64,000 bases of DNA. Source: Sorex araneus (taxonomy: Eukaryota > Chordata > Mammalia > Eulipotyphla > Soricidae). The position numbers and the translations under genes are program-made. Positions within the stretch are counted from its first letter, which is position 1; each line of letters begins with the position of its first letter. The notes beneath the pieces are model-generated. The model ran no database searches and had not been told where the DNA came from. It worked only from the letters and a program-made list of their open reading frames with translations. Below are positions 45,013 through 52,880 of this stretch, one piece after another. Where the stretch lies: positions 193,643,000 through 193,706,999 of the forward strand of contig NC_073306.1 in NCBI RefSeq assembly GCF_027595985.1, read 5' to 3'.

Positions 45013-47928
45013 CCTTTTCCTTGTTGAGTGTGAAGGGCATGGCAACTGCTATATTATGATGACCACAGATGGGAATTATGAACTGCAGTAATGGGACACG
45101 AGGGTGCTCTTGGGAAGGTGGGTGGCACCGGCCCTGCTCGCCACCAGATGTGATCCCAGGGGCCGCACGTGTGCAGTCTCTCCACGCAGCTTCATATGCA
45201 TGACTCCAGAGGCCAGCTAAACTACTTTTGGTACCGGCAGCTCCATGCCTGGCCAGGAGGGGAAAGGTATTTCTCTCTCTCTCTCTCTTGCCTTTTCCTT
45301 GCTGGGTGTGAAGGGCGTGGCAACCGCCATATTTGAGGACCACAGATGGGAGTTACAAGCTTGCAATGATCCAATATCTGGAAGAAATTTCCCCAGACTT
45401 AGTTGCTTAAATACAGAAATCCAAAACTGCGCGGCCGCTTTTACGGCCGGGCCACCTCATATCTCTTCACAACAGGTCTGACTCTAGTGGGGAACTCCTA
45501 ACAATAATAGTGAGGTTTTTGTTGAAATATTGAATGTAACCAAAGTAAAGCGAAATTTATCAGTTACGGGGCAGCGGTGGGGGCGGGATCGGAGGTATAC
45601 TGGGTTGGTTTTTTATTTTTTGGTAGTTGAATATGTGCACTGGTGAAGGGATGGTTGTTCCAGCATTGGATAACTGAGACTTAAGCCTGAAAGCATTGTA
45701 ATTTTCCACATGGTGATTCAATAAACTAAAATAAAATTTTAAAAAATAACATGATTATATTATTCACAATCATGAATTATTAATCAACATAAGCTATAAG
45801 AATTAAGACATGTATTTGAAGATTCTGAAAGTTGTGCAGTATAAGATGTAAAGATCATTAAACTATCGATGTTCCACACAGTTGTAAATAGGAATGCCTT
45901 CTCACAGGTGCTTGTGGATCTCGACCATTTAACAACATATTTCCTTAGCTGTAGAATTTTCAAGTAAATTAGAGATTTATTTTTATTTGAGATTATGGGA
46001 TAATTATTTATATTTACTACCAAATTGGTTCACGTTAAAATCACCATATTATTCTTATGTTAAATATAGTCCAAAACATATTGGAAAGATTTACAAAATA
46101 TTGGCACCTAGCAGTGGCCACCCATAACTTTGAATCTTTCTTTAGTGAATATCATTTTAAAAGAATATAGATGAATCTTTTGTATCATCTTTTTTCAAAA
46201 AGATTTTATACTTGAAGGAGATGATTTGTGGTTACATAGTAGTGAGAGACTGTGTAATTATTAGAAGGTAAAGTTGTTGGTACTGACTGAAATAAAGTCA
46301 CTCTTCAAAATGAATGGTGTCTTCAAGTAATTTGGCAAAATAGCATAAACTCTAAGTAAGGAAACCAAAGAGAAATAATGTCGACAACGTCTCAGTAGAG
46401 CTGTACTAAAATTGTGTAACTCTCAAATAGATATATCCACCTTGAATAAGATATTACGTTTCCAGTATTTGCTTTTAAAAATAAAAGAGACTAGCAAAAT
46501 GAAGATGCAGTATAAATAAGTATAATAAAGAAAAATTTATATTAGATTAGAATAGTAAAATTAATTATATAATAATCATGCCATTGAGGAGCCTGGCAAA
46601 CTCCCTCTGGCATATTCGATATGCCAAAAACAGTAACAAGAAGTCTCACAACGGAGACGTTACTGGTGCCTGCTCAAGAAAATCAATGAACAACGGACGA
46701 TAGTGCCGCAGACAGTGTGACAGTGCCATAAATTATGAGCTGGATCGACAGCACAGTGGGTAGGGCATTTGCCTGGAACAAGGCTTCCCTGGGTTAGGTT
46801 CCTCCGACCCTCTCAGAGATCCCAGCAAACTATCAAGAGTATCCCACCTGCACGGCAGAGCCTGGCAAGCTACCATGGTATATTCGATATGCGAAAAACA
46901 GTAAAAACAATGGAGACATTACTGGTGTCCACTTGAGCAAATTGATGAGCAATGGGTTACAGTGCTACAGTGATATTTAGTAAACTTGTCATAAATTGTC
47001 AAAAACTACACCATTACATTAGAGGGAACTCTAATGTAAAAATAGATGTTGAATAATATGAATGAGTCAGATTAGGTTCATCAGTTTTAACAACTCACTG
47101 TTTCAAGGGATTAGAGAGATAGTACACTGGGTAAATTAGAAATTTTACTCATCAAGGTATTAGGACATTTAAGACATCTTATTACCAACTGAAACATGAC
47201 TTACCTAGTACTTCACTATAAAACTTATCCCATTGATTGTCACATACTGTCTGGAACCAAAAGTCAAAATAAAGCACATGAATCATATTTTTAACCCTTT
47301 CCATGAATGTCATTCGGTCGCTTAATTCAGACAGGACAACAGGTACATAGGATGGTGGGAGGGGAAGTCCTCCACTATACTTTTCAAGTCCAGATCCGGT
47401 AGAGAAGCGGAGACTGTACACTAAAGGGATTTCAAGTATTTCAGCCAGAAGCTCACCACAGGGTCCAATAGCATCTGCAAAGACGACATCAAACTTTGTT
47501 TCTTGTAATTTTTTCATTAGCTTCTTGTTCAGAACTAGATCTTTACAATGATTTCTAACTACAGTATAAGATTCACAAATCATATCTTGCAGTTTTGAAT
47601 AATAAGACCAAAATGAATTTTTTGGCATCTTGTATATCCATTCCTCAAGGACTCTTTGGATAGTGGATTCCATATGACCTTTAGGATATTGTGTTGGGTA
47701 AATTTCAAAATTAAAAGAAGCTGGTTTTGTAGGATCAACAAGAATAGAAGCTTTCGATGTAAGAACAGTTACTTCATGACCTCTCTTCACAAGCTCATCC
47801 AGGATTGTCTTTATGTTGATCCAATGGCTGTATTCCATGGGCCACACCAACACCTTTCCACAACTGCCACAACTGAAGTAACAACCCAGCTCTAGCAGGA
47901 GGAGAAGCGAAATCCATTTAACAGACAT
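20966..47928 (-). CDS. UGT2B: UDP-glucuronosyltransferase, UGT2B family, six exons, apparently intact
   Basis: The enzyme transfers glucuronic acid from UDP-glucuronate to lipophilic substrates (steroids, bile acids, xenobiotics) on the lumenal side of the ER membrane. The exons join in frame to 530 codons plus stop; the family is 529-530 residues. Visible features are a signal peptide (about 1-23), the acceptor-binding half (exon 1) with predicted catalytic His35 (in EYSHW) and Asp152 (in VFADA), the UGT signature (about Trp357-Gln400, FITHGGTNG...PLFADQ), a membrane anchor (about 493-513), and a Cys-rich then basic tail ending KKEKRH. All introns are GT-AG. The start at 47928 (MSVKW) was chosen because it fits UGT2B starts and has A at -3; an in-frame ATG lies 14 codons upstream (47970). 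Which UGT2B paralogue this is cannot be told. Intron sizes are 4.0, 16.2, 2.2, 1.5 and 1.5 kb. Confidence 0.95.
21296..21397 (+). mobile_element. Solo tail of composite retroposon (L1-like end)
   Basis: atgcactggtgaagggatgg ... agcattgtatagctgagact ... ttccacatggtgattcaata plus an A-rich end. It is the same terminal segment as in the composites, 5'-truncated, in intron 5 next to exon 6. Confidence 0.7.
21784..21960 (-). mobile_element. Degraded SINE, poly(A) type
   Basis: On the minus strand the order is tRNA-like head, body and terminal segment, with many changes. The plus strand shows ggctctgcactcagggatca and ctgtactatctcctagacc. Confidence 0.6.
22362..22472 (+). mobile_element. SINE with RTE-like tail, 3' part
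   Basis: It starts inside the body (atgccaaaaacagtaacaac) and runs through ggagatgttactagtgcccg and caatgagcaatggggtgaca. The head is missing. Confidence 0.75.
22770..22989 (-). CDS. UGT2B: UGT2B exon 5
   Basis: 220 bp. It carries most of the UGT signature ([19 protein letters not shown] ... PLFADQPDN), which binds UDP-glucuronate. Translation is open throughout. Acceptor is ATTTTAG, donor GTGAGT. Confidence 0.95.
23245..23383 (-). mobile_element. Degraded SINE, poly(A) type
   Basis: The plus strand reads cttactcctggctgttcgct, cagggatcacccc and ttctccagcccc, the complement of a poly(A)-type SINE, in intron 5/4 sequence. Confidence 0.65.
23734..23767. repeat. Perfect 14-bp inverted repeat
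   Basis: taggcagtttgtca and tgacaaactgccta are exact complements around the 6-nt loop ttactt, in UGT intron 4. No transposon is recognised around it. Confidence 0.9.
23905..24110 (-). mobile_element. Possible old SINE
   Basis: Fragments such as ctgggtctcctgatgct and gtcatgcactccagtccttc resemble an old copy of the local SINE in reverse. The match is weak. Confidence 0.35.
24466..24553 (-). CDS. UGT2B: UGT2B exon 4
   Basis: 88 bp, the usual size. It encodes [14 protein letters not shown] through KWIPQNDLL plus one base. Acceptor is TTCACAG, donor GTAAGT. Confidence 0.95.
24665..24865 (+). mobile_element. Degraded SINE, poly(A) type
   Basis: gggtaatagtacagtggata at the head and actgtcaggggtgatccctg to cactgggtgtgccc at the end. 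A run of g then c near 24754-24775 interrupts it. Confidence 0.65.
25789..25960 (+). mobile_element. SINE, poly(A) type
   Basis: ggggctggaatgatagtatt head, ccaggagtgatccctgagtg body, actgggtgtggcccc end and an (aatg)n-like A-rich tail. In UGT intron 3. Confidence 0.8.
26132..26279 (-). mobile_element. SINE, poly(A) type
   Basis: The T-run is followed by the complement of the SINE end, then ggaccatatgggatgctggg and ttgctccagccc at the head. In UGT intron 3. Confidence 0.85.
26742..26873 (-). CDS. UGT2B: UGT2B exon 3
   Basis: 132 bp. It encodes [20 protein letters not shown] through ALAQIPQK, the start of the UDP-glucuronate-binding half. The donor GTTAGG is weaker than the other four. Confidence 0.95.
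27120..27780 (-). mobile_element. Ancient L1 fragment with internal duplications
   Basis: On the minus strand a short frame at 27268-27471 reads like an old L1 ORF2 C terminus. A 33-bp unit starting tctttatccattcaacc is present twice in tandem (about 27430-27495). A second phrase, ttacaaaggttcaat...ttttccatagagac, occurs at about 27640 and 27710. Confidence 0.55.
27940..28165 (-). mobile_element. Solo tail of composite retroposon
   Basis: The plus strand shows a T-run, atcaccatgtggaaagttac, ccatcccttcaccagtgccc and ttgattacgttccatatttc. This is the complement of the linker plus L1-like end seen in the full composites. It lies in UGT intron 2. Confidence 0.75.
28170..29520. other. AT-rich intronic sequence
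   Basis: Nothing recognisable was seen in this part of UGT intron 2. Confidence 0.5.
29529..29717 (+). mobile_element. SINE, poly(A) type
   Basis: ttggaacgatagcacagggg head, cccatatggtcccctgg body, cattgccgggtgtgaccc end and a long A-run. It looks young. Confidence 0.88.
30103..30677. repeat. Local duplication of a ~150-bp segment
   Basis: The segment from gggtccagttttgagcccc to tccaacttggagtgattatt and ttagggatc occurs at about 30103-30251 and 30529-30677 with few differences, 426-429 bp apart. The intervening sequence is single-copy here. Its origin was not recognised. Confidence 0.85.
30770..37680 (-). mobile_element. Near full-length L1, minus strand, in UGT intron 2
   Basis: On the minus strand, ORF1-like sequence (about 37580-36600) precedes ORF2 starting at about 36549 ([18 protein letters not shown], endonuclease). 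The reverse transcriptase includes [12 protein letters not shown] near 34470-34510; the C terminus is near 31214, then a ~440 bp 3' UTR and poly(A) at 30770. Composite 3 interrupts it at 32464-34007. Many stops and frameshifts make it inactive. It runs in the same direction as the UGT gene, so its 3' polyadenylation region could act on the UGT pre-mRNA. Confidence 0.88.
32464..34007 (-). mobile_element. SVA-like composite retroposon 3, inserted in L1
   Basis: On the minus strand the order is array 2 (units starting around 33850 and 33555, period about 300 bp), spacer (33345-33540), array 1 (units around 33175 and 32828, period about 347 bp), linker (32690-32815), L1-3'-like end and A-rich tail. 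The target-site duplication is agaaatgtttt (32453-32463) / agaattgtttt (34008-34018), and L1 ORF2 resumes directly across it. It is the same two-array plan as composite 2. Confidence 0.88.
37681..38240. other. Spacer between two head-to-head L1s
   Basis: The left half (to about 37990) is C-rich on the plus strand and may be the 5' UTR of the minus-strand L1. The right half may belong to the plus-strand L1. No coding sequence is recognised. Confidence 0.45.
38241..41093 (+). mobile_element. Partial L1, plus strand (ORF1 and ORF2 endonuclease), interrupted
   Basis: ORF1 fragments at 38307-38612 and 38613-39227 give a coiled-coil-rich protein ([32 protein letters not shown]), then resume at about 39947-40060. 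ORF2 starts near 40119 with the endonuclease ([14 protein letters not shown]) and continues in broken frames to about 41093, where L1 similarity stops. The reverse transcriptase half is missing. A truncated L1 3' end is inserted at 39183-39946. Confidence 0.85.
39183..39946 (-). mobile_element. 5'-truncated L1 3' end inserted in L1 ORF1
   Basis: On the minus strand it has the end of ORF2 ([13 protein letters not shown]), the 3' UTR and poly(A) (T-run at 39180). The target-site duplication atcctgctaaacttt is seen on both sides (about 39170 and 39947). L1 ORF1 resumes after it, so the order of insertions is clear. Confidence 0.9.
41094..41596. other. Unannotated intronic stretch
   Basis: 41094-41240 is GC-rich with no match that I recognise; the rest is ordinary AT-rich intron. 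Confidence 0.45.
41608..41635. repeat. (TTA)n microsatellite
   Basis: About nine uninterrupted tta/att units in UGT intron 2. Confidence 0.9.
42210..42497 (-). mobile_element. SINE with RTE-like tail
   Basis: The plus strand shows cccattgttcatcaatttac (tail), ctccattgtgagacttgttg, gggtatcttgccagc and the head complement ccctacctgctgtgc. An extra ~40 bp (wrapping tatcccagaaaattgggata) is present in the body. Confidence 0.8.
42656..42903 (-). mobile_element. SINE with RTE-like tail
   Basis: Complete reverse copy: tail complement at 42667-42720 (gctcatcaatttgctcaagt, cagtaacgtctccattgtga), body, then tactattgctccagccct at the head. Confidence 0.88.
43034..43182 (-). CDS. UGT2B: UGT2B exon 2
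   Basis: 149 bp, the usual UGT2 exon 2 size. The acceptor is preceded by a TTTTTTCTCTCAG tract; the donor is GTAAGC. It encodes [19 protein letters not shown] through [13 protein letters not shown] and keeps the frame. Confidence 0.95.
43413..44095 (+). mobile_element. GC-rich retroposon of unknown class with RTE-like 3' end
   Basis: In UGT intron 1, close to exon 2. A GC-rich part (43425-43780) is followed by sequence shared with SINE bodies (atatgtcaaaaacagtaaca). The ending ggagacgttactgagaccgc ... gatgatgatgatcatcatca closely matches the RTE 3' end, including the gatgat tail. The 5' part has no clear reading frame. Confidence 0.55.
44163..44325 (+). mobile_element. SINE, poly(A) type
   Basis: ggggctggagagatgtacag head and agcacagctgggtgtgactc end. 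The flanking duplication aaatgtttatgact is seen at about 44149 and 44332. Confidence 0.85.
44561..44806 (+). mobile_element. SINE with RTE-like tail
   Basis: Head ggagcaatagcatagcaggt, box gggtttgat, body ctgggaagctccccagg, and tail ttgagacattactgttgccc to gggacgacagtgttacagtg. A complete copy. Confidence 0.9.
44848..45748 (+). mobile_element. SVA-like composite retroposon 4, in UGT intron 1
   Basis: Two tandem units (starting about 44866 and 45196, period about 330 bp, each with atgactccagaggccagct and a (CT)n run) are followed by a linker with a gcggccgc core (45420-45540). The L1-like end (gtgcactggtgaagggatgg ... ttccacatggtgattcaata) and an A-rich tail close it. The target-site duplication acatgattat is at 44838-44847 and 45749-45758. 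It lies antisense to the UGT gene. Confidence 0.88.
45760..46580. other. AT-rich intron 1 sequence
   Basis: No repeat, RNA or coding feature is recognised. Confidence 0.5.
46585..46732 (+). mobile_element. SINE with RTE-like tail, 5'-truncated
   Basis: gagcctggcaaactccctct to tggtgcctgctcaagaaaat and gacagtgtgacagtgcc. It is followed immediately by a second copy. Confidence 0.85.
46733..46976 (+). mobile_element. SINE with RTE-like tail
   Basis: gagctggatcgacagcacag head, ggcagagcctggcaagctac body, and tail ggagacattactggtgtcca to gcaatgggttacagtgctac. It is in tandem with the previous copy, which suggests insertion into its tail. Confidence 0.88.
47205..47928 (-). CDS. UGT2B: UGT2B exon 1 (coding part)
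   Basis: 724 coding bases, residues 1-241 plus one base. It holds the signal peptide, His35, Asp152 and the substrate-specific acceptor domain. It ends FYSEVLG at donor GTAAGT (47204-47199). Confidence 0.95.
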
Positions 47929-48006
47929 TCTGGCAGAAAATGATATCAAACTTCTATTTTCTTTTGCCATCAGTTGTTTTTATGTAAAAGATTTATCGAT
48001 TAGTAT

Positions 48007-48019
48007 GTTAAAGTATAAC
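48007..48019 (-). promoter_or_regulatory. Candidate HNF1 site of the UGT promoter
   Basis: The minus strand reads GTTATACTTTAAC, 79-91 bp upstream of the ATG. It keeps both outer half-sites (GTTA...TTAAC) of the HNF1 palindrome. HNF1 sites close to the start are established activators of liver UGT2B promoters. Matching is by eye. Confidence 0.45.
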
Positions 48020-48395
48020 TCATATATCAAAGTACAAAAATACCAAACATTTAGACTAAATGTAGGGGGAAAAAAGGTAGCTGACCTCGTTTGTAAGCAA
48101 ATGGGTTCTATCTCTGTTTGAGTTAATGAGTGTTATTATCAAGACATGAGTTGATGACCTTGCATGTGCAAAAGTACAAAAGTGTGATTTGGTGACTTTG
48201 CAGCTATATTGTGCAATATGTTTTACAATATTTTTGCAATAAGTTTACAAAGTAATGGCAAGGAGAGATGACTATCTCCAGTCTCCTGACACGAAAATGA
48301 AATTAAATCTATTTTAAGTATAATGAGGATTTATTGATTTTGATGACCAAGACTTAATTTTTTTTGGATAAGCTTCTTATTTTAGTTTTAGTTTT

Positions 48396-48545
48396 ATTTA
48401 CTTTTAGGGCAACACCCTTCTGCTCCCAGGCTTTGTGTTCAGGGGTCACTGTTGGCAGTACTCTGGGGGTCTCTAGGTGTGTTCAGGTGTATCACAAGTA
48501 AGTCAAACACCTTATATCCAGCACGTTTGTGCCCCATCAGGAGCA
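48396..48545 (-). mobile_element. Degraded SINE, poly(A) type
   Basis: The plus strand shows gctttgtgttcaggggtcac and tactctgggggtctc, as in a reversed old SINE, upstream of the UGT promoter. Confidence 0.45.
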
Positions 48546-48599
48546 AGCCTGTACTACAGAATTTCAAGTTCAAAATGATTTAAAACAAAATACAACCCA

Positions 48600-49147
48600 G
48601 AAACACAAACAGTGCTGCAAAACAGTGTTAGCAGGATGAAACAGAACTGACCATGCAAGTGGAAACAAACATAAACAAATGGGACTACATTAAACTAAGA
48701 AGTTTCTGCACTACAGAAGAAACAGTGACCATAATATAGAAAGAGACCACAAAATGGAAAGCATATTTACCCAATACCCATCTGATAAGGGATTAATATC
48801 CAGGATATACAAGACACTAGTAGAATTGTATAAGAAAAAAAACCTCCAACCCCATCAAAAAATGGGGAGAAGAAATGAACAGAAGCGTCCTCTAAATAGA
48901 AATACACATGGCCAAAAGGCACATAAAAAAATGCTCCACATCGCTAGTCATCAGGGAGATGCAAATCAAAACAACAATGAGATATCATATCACACCACAA
49001 AGACTGGCACGCATTCAGAAGTACAAAAGCAACCAGTGCTGGCGTGGATGTGGGGAAAAATGGATGCTGCTTCACTGGTGGTGGGAATGCTGACTGGTCC
49101 AGCCTTTCTGGATAACAATATGGACAGTCCTGCATTGAACAATTCTT
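48600..49147 (+). mobile_element. L1 ORF2 fragment
   Basis: Plus-strand L1 with gggactacattaaactaaga, cccatctgataagggattaa and agggagatgcaaatcaaaac, ending at a point before the ORF2 C terminus. It is closely similar to 56280-56770. Both ends are truncated. Confidence 0.85.
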
Positions 49148-49524
49148 GATACTCCTCCCAGTGTACTCTGACATATTCTTCTTTGTCCTTCTTATGAAAA
49201 ATAAGTTTTTCGGTTTAAATACATACAGATTAATGACCAATGACCAATGATAAATGATCAGGTCATGGTGGATGATGGCACAACTGCTATTGTTTTTGAC
49301 CTTTTAATACATCTTTTTTGACCTGGAAAATTTTTTAGATGTTCCTTACAAGTACACTGAGTTCTTTCAGAGTCTGGCACAAATATTTGAAATCTTATAG
49401 AAATATATGATGTCCATTTTCAATCCAATCTTCATATTTAATGAGAAGCATATGTCCTAGACAAAGCAGAATCCTTTTGGTGATTAGCTGTGTCTAATGG
49501 CTATTACCTATTCATTAGGAGTTA

Positions 49525-50100
49525 TTGTCCTGGACTGATTCACAAGGGGATTGCAATTTGGAAGATGATGTAAGATGCTTGGGACACTATCAACTTTGTC
49601 TCATCGAGAGGCTCATAAGATGCAGGACCAAAGCCCCAGTGACACTAAATCAGCTGCCACTGAACAACACCCTAATGGGAAATCTACCATCTTTTTGGAA
49701 AGATGCTTTCAGGAAATATACCCCTAAGAACCTTGACTTTACTTACAAGGAAAAGCTTAAGGAAAAGCTTAAGGATCACTTCATGCAACCCCCATTGGCA
49801 TGGAAAGCTTTCGTTTTGGAAGCTGTCCTTATGTCCCTTCCAGTTGCCTGAATGAGTTACTATATTGGCTCCCACAATCACAACTCTGGCTGGAGCAGCA
49901 GTAGAGGGGTAAAGGAGAGCCAACTTCTGGATCACAGCTCTGAGAACTGCTCCAGCCACATTTGGCTTTCCCCATGGCTCCTCAAAAAGGAGTCATGGAA
50001 GGGCATTGGAAAAATTAGTGCCAAACATGCCATGCAACAGGCCTCACAGGACCTTGCCAAAGTGTGGAAATCACTGGGTACAAGTCCTGCCCAGAGCTGA
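49525..50100 (+). other. Two short open frames of unknown nature
   Basis: A 108-codon frame (49525-49851) and an 82-codon frame in the same register (49852-50100) are separated by one TGA. The first contains charged text such as FRKYTPKNLDFTYKEKLKEK, including a 15-bp direct repeat at about 49756-49785. I recognise no family. It could be an old processed pseudogene or retroelement gag. Confidence 0.25.
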
Positions 50101-51395
50101 AGGACAACGTAGGAGAGTCACAGTCCAGAATGATTAGTGAGGCTTCTGGATGATCAAACACACAGAGGAGGAGACCAGGGCAATGCTAGCATGATTGGTA
50201 AGATAATCACTTACTTCAGGACAATAGACTGACTAAGTTTTAAATTCCTATTCTGGATCCCTGTCCTGAAGCATTTGTCAAGCTATTGGGGGCCACAGAA
50301 AGCCATGTGACCTGCCATTGTACTTACCTGGTTTGCTGCTTGTGGAATGACCACCTTTTCCATCACTCCAGTGGTTAGTTATTGTCTGTATAATTTCTGG
50401 GGCTGAGATTGTCTTTAACACCTACATTCTTAGCCTTAGAAGCTTCTGTACACACAAGTACAGTTATTTATTTTCTTCAAACTGAGAATTAGGATTTGAA
50501 AGAAATGGATAATTTCATTTGGCCAAGCAGCACTCCAGGGAGAGTCGTAAACAAAACTAGCATATGGTAGCTCAAATACTACTGTCATTTCCCAAATAGA
50601 TGTTTAGATGCTTTAAAACCAGAAGCTAAAGCAGGTCTGCAGCTAATAATTGACCAACTCTTAGCTCATGGATTTTGAAGACATTGTGAATTCTTCTGCT
50701 TATATTATTATTATTAAAATTACTACGTTATAATTTTTTAATATTATTATTTTTACAACCCTGCAATCTTGGCATCAATAAGAACATTCGGTAGGGAATA
50801 TAGGATGGTGCAGGAATTAAGAATGATAATCAATGCATTACTCCAATCCAGCCGGCAGTCCCCAGACCTGTATAACCTTGGGTCACATTTCTCCATCACC
50901 TGAGTGATTCATTCTACTGACTTTATGCATTCCTGCAGCAGAGGACTCTCACATCTATTTGATTTTTATTATAATATTAGAAAGTGATTCACACATCTCA
51001 CATGGACTGTTTCTTCCGGGCTTTCAAGTTCTTCAGTTTCCCTTGTAAAATGTCAGTAGACACTCCATCACAAACCACCTTGTAGACTCCATCACTCCAA
51101 TGACTTAAAATCTGGTGCACTCTGAAAATTAATCCTCCGACAGAATCAGTGATATTGTTTATGATTCTTTTCAGGCCAACTGATTACAAGCAGTTTGGCA
51201 TTTTCCCTGCCTCCTAGCACAGGAGACCTTCAAATTGAATCTAGAAGGAAGTAGTCATCAAAAGTACAGACATGACATAAAAATCATATACTGCCATGAA
51301 TTAAAGTACCTTATTTCCTATGCCCAGTTAGTAATTTTCTCACAATTCGAATGCTTTTTTTCCTCTTAGATTCTGAAAATAGCCTTAGCAATATT
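50101..51395. other. Unannotated stretch
   Basis: No gene, RNA or repeat was recognised. Confidence 0.5.
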
Positions 51396-51399
51396 GCAG

Positions 51400-51545
51400 C
51401 CAGTGGGGTATTTTTCTTAGCACTTGACTGACTGAGAATTAGTCCTGACACCCCCTGTGGTTCCCTGAAACCTGCAAGAATGGTCCCTGTGTACAGAGCT
51501 AGGAGTAAGCCCATAGCATAGTCAGATATGGCCCAACATAACAAA
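51400..51545 (+). mobile_element. Old degraded SINE
   Basis: ggagtaagcccatagcatag and agatatggcccaac correspond to the 3' part of the poly(A)-type SINE; the head is eroded. Confidence 0.45.
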
Positions 51546-52098
51546 GTAAACTAAAACACCTGAAAACGCATGCCAGCAGACCTGATAGAAATTCCATAGT
51601 CTTCTGAAAAATCTGGAAAATCTAAACTTCATTTTGTTCTAAGATGACCGTTGTTTTGCTGGATAAGGAACCCACAATTGCAGATAAGAAGTAGTCACTT
51701 CCCGTTGTAGTGGGGAAGAATTTATCTATCCCCAGAACATATAGAAAAACATAATTGCCATACCTAAAGCAAATAAATCATGTGATGAGTCAACATCCCA
51801 CAAGTGAGTAAAAAACTCCAGATAGAAATATTTGTTTATAAGCAAATACATCCGTTCAGTGTTTGAAGATTATGAATGCTTCCATCAACTGATACTTCAT
51901 CAAGCTGATGAAGTTGCATAAGCAAATCACCTATATTGCATATTATATTTTAGAAGACTCTTAAGAATAGTAGAGATAACATGAAACACTATGTGCTATT
52001 CTTTGACAGAGGAAGTAAGGCAAAAACTATTTTACAGCACAATGGCAGTGTCTTGAAAATGTTGACTCAAGAACTCAGTTCACGTTGTTTTATTTTAT

Positions 52099-52275
52099 TT
52101 TATTTTTATTGCTGTTTGGGTTATACCTGGTGATGCTCAGGGGTTACTCCTGGCTCTGCACACAGGAACCACTCCTGGTGGTGCTCAGGGGACCATATGG
52201 GATGCTAGGAATCGAACCTGGGTGGACTACATGCAAGGCAAATGCCCTATTTGCTGTGCTATAGCTCCAGCCCCA
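52099..52275 (-). mobile_element. SINE, poly(A) type
   Basis: Reverse copy with (ttta)n tail at the left and head complement atagctccagcccc at the right. The target-site duplication agttcacgttgtttt lies on both sides (about 52076 and 52275). Confidence 0.9.
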
Positions 52276-52479
52276 AGTTCACGTTGTTTTTAAGAACACT
52301 AATTCTAATTGCATTTTCTTCTTCTTATAATAATGGAATACAATTCTCTTATATTCAATTACGTATTATAAAATATAGAATTTAGAGGCTTTGCTGTATT
52401 AAGGAAGCATGTATCAACCATAATGGTCAATTTAAGATCATTTGCTTCATACGCAAAGTAAGCCTTTGCACTTAAAACT

Positions 52480-52880
52480 TTTTTTTTTTTGAATCACCAT
52501 GAGATAGTTACAAGCTTTCATGTTTGGGTTACAATCACACAATGATCAAACACCCATCCCTCCACCAGTGCACATCCCCCACCACCTATATCCCTGGTAT
52601 TCCCCCACCCTTTCCAACCCTCCCCCTGCTTCAATGGCAGACAATATTCCCCATGCTCTGTCTCTACTTTTGGGAAACACATACACTGAGATGTCATCAT
52701 GTTTGGTCCATTTTCTACGTTTGGCCCACATCTCCCATCTTGGCGGGTTTCACAAGCCTTCATTTTCTTAGTGATCCCTTCTCTATTCTATCTGCCTTCT
52801 CCTCTCCACTCATGAAGCAGGCTTCAAGCTATGGAACAATCCTCATGGCCTTTGTGGAACTCTATCCTGCTTATTTATTA
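52480..52880 (-). mobile_element. 5'-truncated L1 3' UTR
   Basis: T-run, then gaatcaccatgagatagtta, catccctccaccagtgcaca and further 3' UTR sequence in reverse, to about 52880. Only the 3' UTR remains. Confidence 0.8.

Noticed and set aside
47182..47204. UGT exon 1 continuing as CFSW to a stop
   Set aside because: This is read-through of the intron; a strong GTAAGT donor at 47204 and the match to exon 2 phase show that the exon ends at 47205.
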